In this document: piece by piece, positions 23,474 to 32,364 of the stretch
How the letters are laid out: every line of letters starts with the position of its first letter
Position numbering within the stretch: the first letter of the stretch is position 1
From: Mycolicibacterium sp. S2-37
GTDB taxonomy: Bacteria; Actinomycetota; Actinomycetes; Mycobacteriales; Mycobacteriaceae
Reading direction: 5' to 3'
DNA: 64,000 nucleotides
NCBI RefSeq assembly: GCF_017352375.1
Contig: NZ_JAFEVR010000009.1
Coordinates: forward strand, 62,001 to 126,000
Notes under the pieces: generated by a model
Seen by the model: only the letters and a program-made list of their open reading frames with translations
Database searches by the model: none
What the model was told of the DNA's origin: nothing
Translations under genes and position numbers: made by a program

Positions 23474-23884
23474 GTGGCAGAGATTCCAGCGGGACTATCG
23501 GCATTCTTGGCGGCTCTGCGAGCGGGCGATGCCACAAGCGCAGCAGCTCAACTAGCCGAGTATGTGATCCTCGAGAGCCCCATCGACACCGATCCTGTGG
23601 TCGGCCGCGAACAGGTCGCGAAGGTGGTGTCTCAGATTCTCGATGTCTTCGACGAGTTCACCGTCACCCACATCATCCCGGGGGATGGACATTTCGCAGT
23701 CGTCACGAACGTCAAGATCGGCACAACGGAGCTCGACGGCATTGATTTGATCGGCATCAACGCCGAGGGCAAGGTCGCTTCGCTGTCGATCCATCTACGG
23801 CCGATGCGGGCGATCGTCGCACTGCAGAACCGCCTCGCGCCAGCGACCGGGAGGCCGGTGCTCATGCTGACCGAAGAGAACTAG
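23474..23884 (+). CDS. SnoaL/NTF2-like fold protein
   Basis: A 136-residue protein with the features of an NTF2/SnoaL-like cone: an N-terminal helix (LSAFLAALRAGDATSAAAQL), the VGREQVAKVVSQILDVFDEF region near 43-62 and a sheet-rich end (HFAVVTNVKIG, KVASLSIHLRPM). Such proteins may be isomerases, cyclases or ligand-binding modules. It begins at a GTG and ends 9 bases before the ECF sigma gene, so the two are probably one transcript. ECF41-type sigma factors carry a SnoaL-like domain fused at their C-terminus; here the domain is separate. Confidence 0.6.
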   Translation: MAEIPAGLSAFLAALRAGDATSAAAQLAEYVILESPIDTDPVVGREQVAKVVSQILDVFDEFTVTHIIPGDGHFAVVTNVKIGTTELDGIDLIGINAEGKVASLSIHLRPMRAIVALQNRLAPATGRPVLMLTEEN

Positions 23885-23893
23885 GGAATCGTC

Positions 23894-24538
23894 GTGATCA
23901 GCATCGAAAGCGTTGTTATACAAGAGACCAAAGAACAACCCGCCCCGGTCCCAGGCGAGACCGACGTCGAACTGTCAGCCCGTTTCGAGCGCGACGTGGT
24001 CCCGCTCCTGGACACACTCTTCGTGGGGGCCGTGCGGATGACCCTGCAGCGCGCCGACGCCGAAGATCTGGTGCAGGAGGCCATGGTGCGGGCGTACGCG
24101 AAGTTCAGGACCTTCCGGCAAGGAACCAATCTGACGGGGTGGCTCTTTCGCATCCAAACGAATCTCTACATCAGCGGTTACCGCAAGCGGGTGCGCCGGC
24201 CGACCGAGCTGCCCATCGACACGAACTCCCACTGGGAACTGGTAGCCGACGCCGAGCGCTCGCCGAGAACACTGCGCTCCGCGGAGGTGGAGGTGTTGGC
24301 GTTGTTGCCCGACGACGACATCAGGCACGCACTGGATGCCTTGCCCGTCGAGTTTCGGATGGCGGTGTACTACGCCGACGTTCAGGGCCTCACCTGCAAG
24401 GAGATCGGCGCGATCATGTGCGCGCCGCTGGGCACCGTCATGTCGCGAATCCACCGCGGCCGATCCCGGCTGCGCGTCCTGTTGGCTGCCGTCGCCGCCG
24501 ACCGCGGGTATGCGCGGGTTCACCAGGACGCGTTGTAG
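23894..24538 (+). CDS. ECF sigma factor, SigH-like
   Basis: A 214-residue sigma factor. Region 2 spans ~30-100 (DAEDLVQEAMVRAYAKFRTF and GWLFRIQTNLYISGYRKRVR, close to the SigH/RpoE pattern) and region 4 spans ~145-205 (VYYADVQGLTCKEIGAIM and LGTVMSRIHRGRSRLR). A SigH-type sigma normally has a downstream zinc anti-sigma factor (RshA/RsrA with HXXXCXXC), but none follows; the next gene is a cutinase. It may be controlled by the SnoaL-like partner, by transcription, or by an anti-sigma elsewhere. The GTG at 23894 opens the frame. Confidence 0.85.
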   Translation: MISIESVVIQETKEQPAPVPGETDVELSARFERDVVPLLDTLFVGAVRMTLQRADAEDLVQEAMVRAYAKFRTFRQGTNLTGWLFRIQTNLYISGYRKRVRRPTELPIDTNSHWELVADAERSPRTLRSAEVEVLALLPDDDIRHALDALPVEFRMAVYYADVQGLTCKEIGAIMCAPLGTVMSRIHRGRSRLRVLLAAVAADRGYARVHQDAL

Positions 24539-24597
24539 TTCGGACACCGATGACCAGGGGCAGCGGAACCGTCACGAAACACGAGGACGCAGTGATC

Positions 24598-25341
24598 ATG
24601 AAGAGCTGGACACCTTCGACATCACCGGCGGTGCGATCGAATCGCGCGACTCGCCGGCCGCTCTACGCGATGGCCGTCGGCGCGGCGGTGGCTGCGCTGT
24701 TCATCTGCGCCCCCCCGGGGCAGGCAAACGGGGAGCCGACGGCCTTCTCCAGCGCCGACTGCGACGATGTCGAGGTTGTCTTTGCGCGCGGCACCTTCGA
24801 GAGCCCGGGCGTGGGCAAGGTCGGTGAGCCCTTCATCGAAGCGCTACGCCAACGGCTACCCGACCGCACTGTGGGGATCCATCCCGTCAACTATCCGGCA
24901 TCCCTCGAGTTCGGTCGCGCCGTCGAAGGCATCCTTGATGCCGGCAACCACCTGCGTCATCTGGCGGCCAATTGCCCCACCACCGAGATCGTCGTCGGCG
25001 GCTACTCTCAGGGCGCCGCCGTGAGCGGCTACGTCACCAGCGAGACCGTGCCCGCCGGATACGCCCTGACCGCCCTCCCTCCGAACGTCGTCGAGAACGT
25101 CACCGCGGTGGTGCTTTTCGGTAAACCGTCACCGGGAGTACTGAGACTGCTCCAGCATGACGCGCCTCCGATCGAGACCGGCCCCGCCTTTGAGGACAGG
25201 ACCATCGATCTCTGCGCCCCTCGGGACCCGGTCTGCGAACCGCGCGGCGGCCTCGATCGCGGCGCCCACAGCGCGTACGCCGTCAACGGCATGGCCGAGA
25301 CGGCCGCCGATTTCGTCGTCGACCACGTGCGAAATCGATGA
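24598..25341 (+). CDS. secreted cutinase family serine esterase
   Basis: A 247-residue cutinase. It has a signal peptide (residues ~1-44, hydrophobic AMAVGAAVAALFICA, cleavage probably after GQANG) and then the cutinase fold beginning DCDDVEVVFARGTFESPGVG. The nucleophile is S137 in GGYSQGA. The acid is D in LCAPRDPVC and the base is H in RGAHSAYAVNG, with cysteines placed for the usual disulfides. Mycobacterial cutinases act on esters, lipids or phospholipids outside the cell. I use the ATG at 24598; a GTG at 24592 or an ATG at 24550 are alternatives. It lies 59 bases after the sigma gene. Confidence 0.88.
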   Translation: MKSWTPSTSPAVRSNRATRRPLYAMAVGAAVAALFICAPPGQANGEPTAFSSADCDDVEVVFARGTFESPGVGKVGEPFIEALRQRLPDRTVGIHPVNYPASLEFGRAVEGILDAGNHLRHLAANCPTTEIVVGGYSQGAAVSGYVTSETVPAGYALTALPPNVVENVTAVVLFGKPSPGVLRLLQHDAPPIETGPAFEDRTIDLCAPRDPVCEPRGGLDRGAHSAYAVNGMAETAADFVVDHVRNR

Positions 25342-25410
25342 CAGAACACGCAGCTCGCCCTCTACGTCGTCCATCCCCACGCCGTTCACCGAACTGACAG
25401 GAAGCACACC

Positions 25411-26403
25411 ATGCCAGCCATCACTGCCGACACGCTCACGTTGCCTCGGATCCCCGTCCCTGATCCCGCCACCGGCACGCAACGGCCGATGCGATCGGTC
25501 ACCACCGCACCGGTCGGGCTGGAGGGGGACGGGTTCCCCGTGCGGCGCGCATTCGCCGGGGTGTCGCACTCCGACCTGGACCCGTTCATCCACATGGACC
25601 AGATAGGCGAGATCGAATGGGCGCCGGGTGAACCCAGCGGCACCCCATGGCATCCTCACCGGGGGTTCGAGACCGTCACCTACATCATCGACGGCACGTT
25701 CGAACACACTGACTCCCACGGCGGCGGCGGAACAATCTCCAACGGCGACACCCAGTGGATGACCGCCGGCAGCGGAATTCTCCACATCGAGAAGCCACCG
25801 GAGCACCTCGTGGTCTCCGGCGGACTGTTCCACGGCGTCCAACTGTGGGTGAACCTGCCGCGCGCCAGCAAGTTCGCTCCGCCGCGATACCAAGACATCC
25901 GGGCCGATCAAGCCCGGCTGCTGTCCTCGGCCGACGGCGGCGCGCTACTACGAATCATCGCCGGAGACATCGCCGGTCATACCGGACCCGGGACGACCTA
26001 CACACCGATCACCGTCGTGCACGCGACCGTCAGCCCTGGTGCGCGCCTCACGGTGCCATGGCAGACCGACTACAACTGCCTGGTCTATGCGCTCGCCGGC
26101 AACGGCACCATCGGCACAGCGGCACAACCGATCGACAAGGGCCAACTCACCGTGTTCGGCGCCGGAAACGCACTGACCCTGGCCGCCCAGCGGAGCCAAC
26201 CCGCCGCAGAGCCGAACCTGGAAGTCCTGCTCCTCGGCGGCCGTCCGATCCGAGAACCCATGGTTCATGCGGGACCGTTCGTCATGAACACCGCCGCAGA
26301 AATCGTCCAAGCCCGCGAGGACTTCCGGGCAGGACGATTCGGCGTCATCCCCACCGAACACAGCCGGAGCCGAATCGGCACGACGACAGCGAGGTTCGAA
26401 TGA
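25411..26403 (+). CDS. pirin family protein
   Basis: A 330-residue bicupin. The N-terminal pirin domain carries the metal ligands in WHPHRGFETVTYIIDGTFEH (about residues 77-96) and SGILHIEKP near 126. The C-terminal cupin follows from ~170. Pirins bind iron; some are quercetinases, and bacterial pirins have been reported to bind pyruvate dehydrogenase E1 and redirect pyruvate flux. That fits the ThDP enzyme encoded downstream. AGGAAG precedes the ATG, and the TGA overlaps the next gene's ATG (ATGA). Confidence 0.88.
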   Translation: MPAITADTLTLPRIPVPDPATGTQRPMRSVTTAPVGLEGDGFPVRRAFAGVSHSDLDPFIHMDQIGEIEWAPGEPSGTPWHPHRGFETVTYIIDGTFEHTDSHGGGGTISNGDTQWMTAGSGILHIEKPPEHLVVSGGLFHGVQLWVNLPRASKFAPPRYQDIRADQARLLSSADGGALLRIIAGDIAGHTGPGTTYTPITVVHATVSPGARLTVPWQTDYNCLVYALAGNGTIGTAAQPIDKGQLTVFGAGNALTLAAQRSQPAAEPNLEVLLLGGRPIREPMVHAGPFVMNTAAEIVQAREDFRAGRFGVIPTEHSRSRIGTTTARFE

Positions 26404-27344
26404 CCGACACCCGAGCGAAGGAGGGCTGGCCGGCGCTACGTGTCGACGACTGGGAACCGACGCGCAGATCGCTGCACATGTGGACCCAGATCGTAGGCAA
26501 GGTACGACTGGCCCACGCGCCGCTGCTCAACCACTGGTGGCAGGTGCCGCTCTACGTGTCGCCGCGTGGATTGACGACGTCGGCGATCCCCGTCGGCACC
26601 GACTCATTCGACATGGAGTTCGACTTCGTCGACCACGTACTGGCCGTGCGAGTGAGCGATGGCGGCGCCGCCACCATAGATCTGCGGGACACCTCCGTAG
26701 CGCGCTTCCACCACGCTGTGCTGGACACGCTCAGCAGCCTGGGCATCGCCGTGCAGATCTCGAACGGACCCAACGAAGTACACCCCGCCATCCCCTTCGT
26801 CGAGGACACGCACGCCGGCTACGACCCCACCGCAGCCAACGAATTCTGGCGGCAGCTGGTGCAGGCCGACCGGGTACTCGCCCGGTTCCGTGCCCGGTTC
26901 ATCGGCAAGGTGAGCCCGGTGCACTTCTTCTGGGGATCTTTCGATCTGGCGTGTACCCGATTCTCCGGTCGCTTGGCGCCCCGCCACCCCGGAGGGGTGC
27001 CGAACTGTGGGGACTGGGTGATGGAGGAGGGCTATTCGCACGAGCTGAGTAGTTGCGGATTCTGGCCCGGCGGTGCGGCCGAGGGTGCGTTCTACTCCTA
27101 CGCCTATCCAGAGCCGGCCGGGTTTGCCGACGCCGCCGGTCGTCCCGCCGGCGTCTTCTACGACGCCGGGTTGCGGCAGTTCCTGTTGCCGTACGAGGTT
27201 GCACGCCAGGCGAAGGACCCGGACGCAGCGGTGATGGACTTCCTCGAGTTCACCTACGGCGTGGCCGCGGAGTTGATGGGCTGGGACCGGGGCGTCCTCG
27301 AGAGCGACCCCGACCGTTGGGCGCACAAAGTGTCGTCGCGATGA
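26400..27344 (+). CDS. DUF5996 family protein
   Basis: A 314-residue soluble protein of the DUF5996 family. Recognisable parts are WPALRVDDWEPTRRSLHMWT at the start, the HWWQVPLYVSPRGLTTSAIP stretch near 47, the FFWGSFDLACTRFSGR segment near 180 and an EEGYSHELSSCGFWPGG motif near 212. Function is unknown; the conserved His, Trp and Asp residues suggest an enzyme. Both ends overlap neighbours as ATGA (pirin upstream, Rieske/GltS downstream), which makes it a coupled member of the redox operon. Confidence 0.75.
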   Translation: MTDTRAKEGWPALRVDDWEPTRRSLHMWTQIVGKVRLAHAPLLNHWWQVPLYVSPRGLTTSAIPVGTDSFDMEFDFVDHVLAVRVSDGGAATIDLRDTSVARFHHAVLDTLSSLGIAVQISNGPNEVHPAIPFVEDTHAGYDPTAANEFWRQLVQADRVLARFRARFIGKVSPVHFFWGSFDLACTRFSGRLAPRHPGGVPNCGDWVMEEGYSHELSSCGFWPGGAAEGAFYSYAYPEPAGFADAAGRPAGVFYDAGLRQFLLPYEVARQAKDPDAAVMDFLEFTYGVAAELMGWDRGVLESDPDRWAHKVSSR

Positions 27345-28967
27345 CCGGTACGACGAACGCACTGCGAGTGGCGCGCTTCGACGACCTGGCATCCGACCAA
27401 CCGCATCCCGTCTCGGTTGGCGGTGTGGACGTCATCCTCATCCGCCGGGGTGAGAGCGTGTCGGCCCTCTATGGACGGTGCCCGCACCGGGGCGCACTGC
27501 TGGGTGACGGGCGTGTGGAGGGCGACCTGGTCGTGTGCGGCGTGCACGGCTGGCGCTACGACTCCGAGACGGGCGTGTCACCCGTGAACTCGGCGGTAGC
27601 GCTCACCAAGTTTCCCGCCTGGGTGTCGGACGGCGCCGTGTACCTCGACGAGTCGTCGGTCGCGGAGTTCCGGCGAGCCGATCCGATGGCATATTTCGAT
27701 GACGGCTACCAGGGCCGCTGGATCAAGCCGGTCGACTCCGCCGACGAGCCGTTCGTCACCCAGATTCACGAACTCGCCGCACGCGGTCTGGACGGAGTCG
27801 GCCACCACGGACCGATGGCGGCCATGGGCGTGCCCAGGGATCAGTTGCCGAAGTGGGAGTCGATCCAGCTGGTGACCGGACAACTGGCGCGAAAGCCGCT
27901 GCTGGAGGAAGAGCCGGTCACCACCGAGACCGTCATCGGGCCGGCGGCCAGACGTCCACTGGTCCTCGACATTCCGCTGTTCGTCAGCGACATGAGTTTC
28001 GGAGCGCTCTCGGAGGAAGCCAAGGTCGCCCTGTCCGCAGGGGCGCAGCTGGCCGGCACCGGAATCTGTTCCGGCGAAGGCGGCATGCTTCCCGCAGAGC
28101 AACAGCACAACTCGCGATACCTCTATGAGCTCGCCTCGGCCCGCTTCGGGTGGAACTTCGGGCATCTGGACAAGGTGCAGGCGTTTCACTTCAAGGGCGG
28201 CCAGGGCGCCAAAACCGGGACCGGCGGCCATCTTCCCGGAGACAAGGTGACCGGAAAGATCGCCGAGGTGCGGGGACTGCCGGTGGGCGCCCCCGCGATC
28301 TCGCCCGCCCGGTTTCCCGATTGGACCTCGCTCGATCAGTTCCGCGATTTCGCCGCGCGGGTCCGCGAGGTGTCCGGAGGAATTCCCGTCGGCTACAAGA
28401 TGAGTGCGCAGCATATCGAACGCGACATCGACGCGGCGCTGACGATCGGTGTCGATTACATCATCCTTGATGGGCGCGGCGGTGGTACAGGAGCGGCACC
28501 AATTCTGTTCCGCGACAACATCTCCGTTCCGACGATCCCGGCACTCGCCAGGGCGCGGCGACACCTGACCGCGTCCGCTGCTCACCACGTCACCCTGGCC
28601 GTCACCGGTGGGATTCGTACCGCGGCAGACATGGTTAAGGCACTGGCGCTGGGCGCAGACGCCGTCGGATTTGTCCAATTCGGCACTTCAGGCCATCGGA
28701 TGCGTCGGCATGCGTGCATGCCACACCAACGCCTGTCCGGTGGGGATCGCCACGCAGCAGCCCCACCTACGCGACCGGTTGCCCGTGCAACTCGCCGCGC
28801 AACGGCTGCACCGCTTTCTGCAATCCACCGTCGAGCTGATGGCGATTCTCGCCAGGGCATGCGGTCACCGACGCCTCGCCGACTTCGAACTCGACGACCT
28901 CGTCACGTTCGACCGCGACTTCGCCTATCTCAGCGGAGTCCCCTACGCAGGAGTGGTGCCGCTGTGA
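27341..28967 (+). pseudogene. Rieske / FMN-binding glutamate-synthase-like fusion, interrupted by a one-base frameshift
   Basis: Residues 1-105 are a Rieske [2Fe-2S] domain with ligands C47, H49, C66 and H69 (CPHRG...CGVH). From ~120 a glutamate synthase domain 2 follows (LFVSDMSFGALSEEAKVALS, then FHFKGGQGAKTGTGGHLPGD, then LDGRGGGTGAAP). Reading frame changes at 28670-28672: removing one T of the TTT triplet joins GADAVG to LSNSALQAIGCVGMRACHTN, restoring the family sequence to the stop at 28967. The [3Fe-4S] cysteines (CX5CX4C) lie after the break, so an unshifted product would lack the cluster. This may be a real pseudogene or a sequencing error. The ATG overlaps DUF5996, and the repaired stop overlaps the next GTG, which argues for recent or artefactual damage. 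Confidence 0.8.
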
Positions 28968-30928
28968 GTTCCGGAGAACACCGCGGCGACCAGGACACGC
29001 AGTGGTACAGAGCGAGCGACCTGGACTCGCTCGATGAGGGCGAGGTGAGGGTATGCGCCGTCGGCCTGAAATCAGTCGCACTCACGAAACTGGGCGGCGA
29101 GTACGGCGCCATCGACAACCGCTGCCCGCATCAAGGTGGGCCGCTGGGACAGGGCACCGTCGAGAACGGGATGATTCGGTGCCCCTGGCACGGCTTCGAT
29201 TTCGACCCGTTGACCGGTGAGGCCGCAGGCGGGCCCGATTTCAACGTCCCGACCTACCCTGTCGAGGTTCGCGCGGACGGGGTTTACGTGGGCACGACGG
29301 TACCCGCGCCACACGTCCGCACGGTGAGCGACGTGCTGGTCGAGACCATGATCAACTGGGGAGTCGACACGGTGTTCGGAATGGTCGGGCACTCGAATCT
29401 GGGCATGGCGGAGGCGATGCACCGCGCCGAGACCGAAGGCAAGCTCCGATATTTCGGCATTCGTCACGAGGGGGCGGCGGCCTTCGCGGCATCGGCCTAC
29501 GGCAAGCTGACTGGCAGGCCCGCCGCGTGCTTCGGCATCGCGGGGCCCGGTTCCACGAACCTGCTGACCGGTCTGTACGACGCGAAGGCCGACCGCGCAC
29601 CGGTACTGGCCCTCTCGGGCAATGTGGATTCGTCTGTCGCCGGCAAAGGCGCCTTCCAGGACATCGATCTGCTCGCGGCGTTCGCCGACGTCTCCACCTA
29701 CTCGGCTCTGGTCCGCTCGGGATCCGACCACGCCGAACTGATGACGATGGCGCTCAAGCACGCCGTTCTCGGCCGCGGAGTCGGTCACCTCGTGCTGCCC
29801 GACGAGGTGCAGGTGCTCGGGGCGCCGCGACAACCCGCCTCCGGCCCCACGGGGCGGATGCCTGACCTTCGCGTCGGCCCACCCGCACATGCGCTCGGGG
29901 AGGCTCTCGCCTGCGTCGCAGCCGCCACCCGGCCGGTCGTCGTGGTTGGCGCGGGAGCCAAAGCAGATATGACACAGGTGGTTTCACTTGCCGAGCAGTT
30001 GAACGCCCCCATCCTGACGACCTTCAAAGCCAAAGGGCAGATTTCCGACAAGCATCCACTGGCGTGCGGCGTCCTGGGACGTTCTGGAACACCGGGGGCC
30101 TCCTGGATGATGAACAAGGCCGACTTCCTGCTGGTGTTCGGTGCATCGTTCTCGAACCACAGCGGTATCTCGCCTTTCAAGCCGACGGTGCAGGTCGACA
30201 CCGATCCGCTGATGCTCGGCCGGTTCGGGCCCGTGGCGGTGCCGGTGCTCGGCGATGTCGGTGTCACCGCCACCGCATTGGCCGAGGGTCTGCGCGTGCA
30301 CCAGGAGATCGTCGACCAACGACCGGAGATCGCCGAGCGCTGGGCGGTGTGGCGCACCGAGAAGGCCCGACGCGCGGCTGTCGCGCCGAAGGACGGCCGG
30401 GTGTCCGCCGCGACGGTCTTCCACGAACTGAACGGGCTGGCGCCCGAGAACGCGGTCATGACCGTCGATGTGGGCAACCACGCCTACTCGTTCGGCCGAT
30501 ACTTCGAACCCACGTCACAGGCCGTTCTGATGTCGGGTTACCTCGGTTCGATAGGCTTCGGCTTCCCGGCCGCCTTGGGAGCATGGGCAGCGGCCCCGGA
30601 CCGTCCTGTCGTCGCCATCACCGGCGACGGTGGTTTCGGCCAGTACCTCGCCGAACTCACCACGGCTGTGAAGTACGGCATGAACATCACCCATATCCTG
30701 CTCAACAACGGCGAACTCGCCAAGATCAGCGAAGAGCAGCGCAGCGCCGAGTACGCGGTGTGGCAGACGTCGCTGCTGAATCCCGACTTCTCAGCGCTGG
30801 CCCGCGACTGCGGCGCCTACGGCCGGCGTGTCACCGATCCGGCCGACCTCCACTCCGTCATCGCAGAAGCACTCGACCACCCGGGAGCGGCCATGGTGGA
30901 GATCATGACCGACCCCGGATCGCATTAG
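28964..30928 (+). CDS. Rieske / thiamine-diphosphate-dependent enzyme fusion
   Basis: A 654-residue fusion. Residues 10-110 form a Rieske [2Fe-2S] domain (C54, H56, C73, H76 in CPHQGG...CPWHGFDFD). From ~120 it is a ThDP enzyme of the pyruvate oxidase/acetolactate synthase type. The catalytic glutamate is in IRHEGAAAFAASAYGK, followed by a central domain (VVVVGAGAKADM, ILTTFKAKGQIS), and the ThDP/Mg motif is GDGGFGQYLAEL...NN in the C-terminal domain. Decarboxylation of a 2-oxoacid with electrons passing through the Rieske centre is a reasonable guess, but no substrate is visible. The GTG overlaps the preceding stop (GTGA). Confidence 0.82.
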   Translation: MSSGEHRGDQDTQWYRASDLDSLDEGEVRVCAVGLKSVALTKLGGEYGAIDNRCPHQGGPLGQGTVENGMIRCPWHGFDFDPLTGEAAGGPDFNVPTYPVEVRADGVYVGTTVPAPHVRTVSDVLVETMINWGVDTVFGMVGHSNLGMAEAMHRAETEGKLRYFGIRHEGAAAFAASAYGKLTGRPAACFGIAGPGSTNLLTGLYDAKADRAPVLALSGNVDSSVAGKGAFQDIDLLAAFADVSTYSALVRSGSDHAELMTMALKHAVLGRGVGHLVLPDEVQVLGAPRQPASGPTGRMPDLRVGPPAHALGEALACVAAATRPVVVVGAGAKADMTQVVSLAEQLNAPILTTFKAKGQISDKHPLACGVLGRSGTPGASWMMNKADFLLVFGASFSNHSGISPFKPTVQVDTDPLMLGRFGPVAVPVLGDVGVTATALAEGLRVHQEIVDQRPEIAERWAVWRTEKARRAAVAPKDGRVSAATVFHELNGLAPENAVMTVDVGNHAYSFGRYFEPTSQAVLMSGYLGSIGFGFPAALGAWAAAPDRPVVAITGDGGFGQYLAELTTAVKYGMNITHILLNNGELAKISEEQRSAEYAVWQTSLLNPDFSALARDCGAYGRRVTDPADLHSVIAEALDHPGAAMVEIMTDPGSH

Positions 30929-30992
30929 CGCAGATGCGACGTGACCCCGTCGCGAGCGTCTCACGACCCAGAACCAACGACGAGGAACACCG

Positions 30993-32000
30993 ATGACTGA
31001 TCTGATGAAGGCCGTTGTGCTCGCCCGTTTCGGAGGGGCCGATGCGTTCGAACTGCGCGAGGTCTCGGTACCGCACGTGGGACCGCGCCAAGTGCGGGTG
31101 CGCGTCCATGCGACCGCCGTCAACCCGCTCGACTATCAGATCCGTCGAGGGGACTACGTGGATCAGGTGCCACTCCCGGCGATCATCGGGCACGACATCT
31201 CCGGTGTGGTCGAGGACGTCGGATCCCACGTATCCGAGTTCCGCGCCGGCGACGCGGTGTACTACACACCGCAGATATTCGGCGGCCCCGGCTCCTACGC
31301 CGAACAGCACGTCGCCGACGTCGGCCTCGTCGGCCGCAAACCGGAGAACCTCAGCCACCTGGACGCGGCGAGCCTGACCCTGGTCGGCGGAACGGTGTGG
31401 GAGTCCCTTGTGACACGAGCTCAGCTCAGCGTGGGGGAGACGGTCCTCATCCATGGCGGCACGGGTGGTGTCGGCACGATCGCGATCCAGGTCGCGACGG
31501 CGATCGGCGCCCGAGTGATCACCACCGCGAAGGCCGGCGACCATGAGTTCGTGCGGTCTCTCGGAGCGGATGCGGTTATCGACTACACGTCCACGGACTA
31601 CGTCGACGCCGTGGCCGAGCTGACGCGAGGCGACGGGGTCGATGTCGTCTTCGACACGATCGGTGGCGATGCGCTCACCCGAAGCCCGCTGACGCTCGCC
31701 GACTCAGGACGCGTCGTCAGCATCGTCGACATCGCGCAGCCGCAGAACCTCATCGAGGCGTGGGGCCGCAACGCCGCCTATCACTTCGTCTTCACCCGCC
31801 AGAACCGGGGAAAACTGGACGCGCTGACCAGGCTGGTCGAGCGCGGTCTGGTGAAGCCGGTCATCGGCGCGACACTTCCGCTGGCGCGAATAGGCGAGGC
31901 TCACGAGCTCCTGGAGAACCGGCGGTCGTACGCCCTGCGCGGCAAGGTCGCCATCGATGTGGCGGGCGAAACCGTTGCGCTTCCTCCTCGCCTCTCCTAG
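30993..32000 (+). CDS. zinc-type/quinone oxidoreductase (MDR superfamily)
   Basis: A 335-residue medium-chain dehydrogenase/reductase of the quinone oxidoreductase type. It has the N-terminal GroES-like domain (HATAVNPLDYQIRRGDY near 38-52, IIGHDISGVVEDVGSHV near 64-80), the nucleotide-binding loop IHGGTGGVGTIAIQVA near 152-167 and the DVVFDTIGGDAL segment. It lacks the cysteine cluster for structural zinc, so it is probably an NADPH:quinone or enone reductase. A GAGGAAC ribosome binding site precedes the ATG, and it follows the ThDP gene by 64 bases on the same strand. Confidence 0.85.
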   Translation: MTDLMKAVVLARFGGADAFELREVSVPHVGPRQVRVRVHATAVNPLDYQIRRGDYVDQVPLPAIIGHDISGVVEDVGSHVSEFRAGDAVYYTPQIFGGPGSYAEQHVADVGLVGRKPENLSHLDAASLTLVGGTVWESLVTRAQLSVGETVLIHGGTGGVGTIAIQVATAIGARVITTAKAGDHEFVRSLGADAVIDYTSTDYVDAVAELTRGDGVDVVFDTIGGDALTRSPLTLADSGRVVSIVDIAQPQNLIEAWGRNAAYHFVFTRQNRGKLDALTRLVERGLVKPVIGATLPLARIGEAHELLENRRSYALRGKVAIDVAGETVALPPRLS

Positions 32001-32364
32001 CGAGGTCAGCCACTGACAATCCTGTCGAACCCGTCGCTGTACACCTCGAGCTAGGCGTCGACGGTGGCCGGATCGCTGGGCAGGTCATGGACAGCACTGC
32101 GGCAACGCTGCGGTATCCAGGACATGAGACTGAGATCGCCTGATTTGCAACGCGGCACCGGTTGATCTAGTTCGAGCCGCTTCCGGACTCAACGGGTAGT
32201 GGTGAGCACCTCGTCGACGGGAAAGTCGAGACTCATTGCTGCGCTTCTACTTTGGATGGATCAGGGAGTACTGCCCGTACTCGCCACCTGTTGTGACCGG
32301 CGTCGACGAGGTCGTCGGGTCAGTATGGAGAGGGTGGTAGAGCAGCCGATCCGGATGATGGCCA
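32001..32364. other. 364-bp intergenic stretch without a recognisable gene
   Basis: It lies between the convergent quinone oxidoreductase and nitroreductase genes. I see no family-like reading frame, tRNA or clear hairpin. The short open frames crossing it have no recognisable content. Confidence 0.6.

Noticed and set aside
23884..23920. SigH-type GGAAT...GTT promoter at the sigma gene
   Set aside because: The spacer is about 21 bases and the elements lie at the start codon, so it does not fit the usual promoter geometry.
28670..28672. Programmed +1 ribosomal frameshift in the Rieske/GltS gene
   Set aside because: The site lacks a recognised slippery sequence, adjacent stop or stimulatory structure that I can see; a mutation or sequencing error is simpler.
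27053..30928. A single 1291-residue open frame spanning two Rieske proteins
   Set aside because: The first part is out-of-frame DUF5996 sequence, and the middle is shifted GltS sequence giving Arg/Pro-rich nonsense. Two genes plus one frameshift explain it better.
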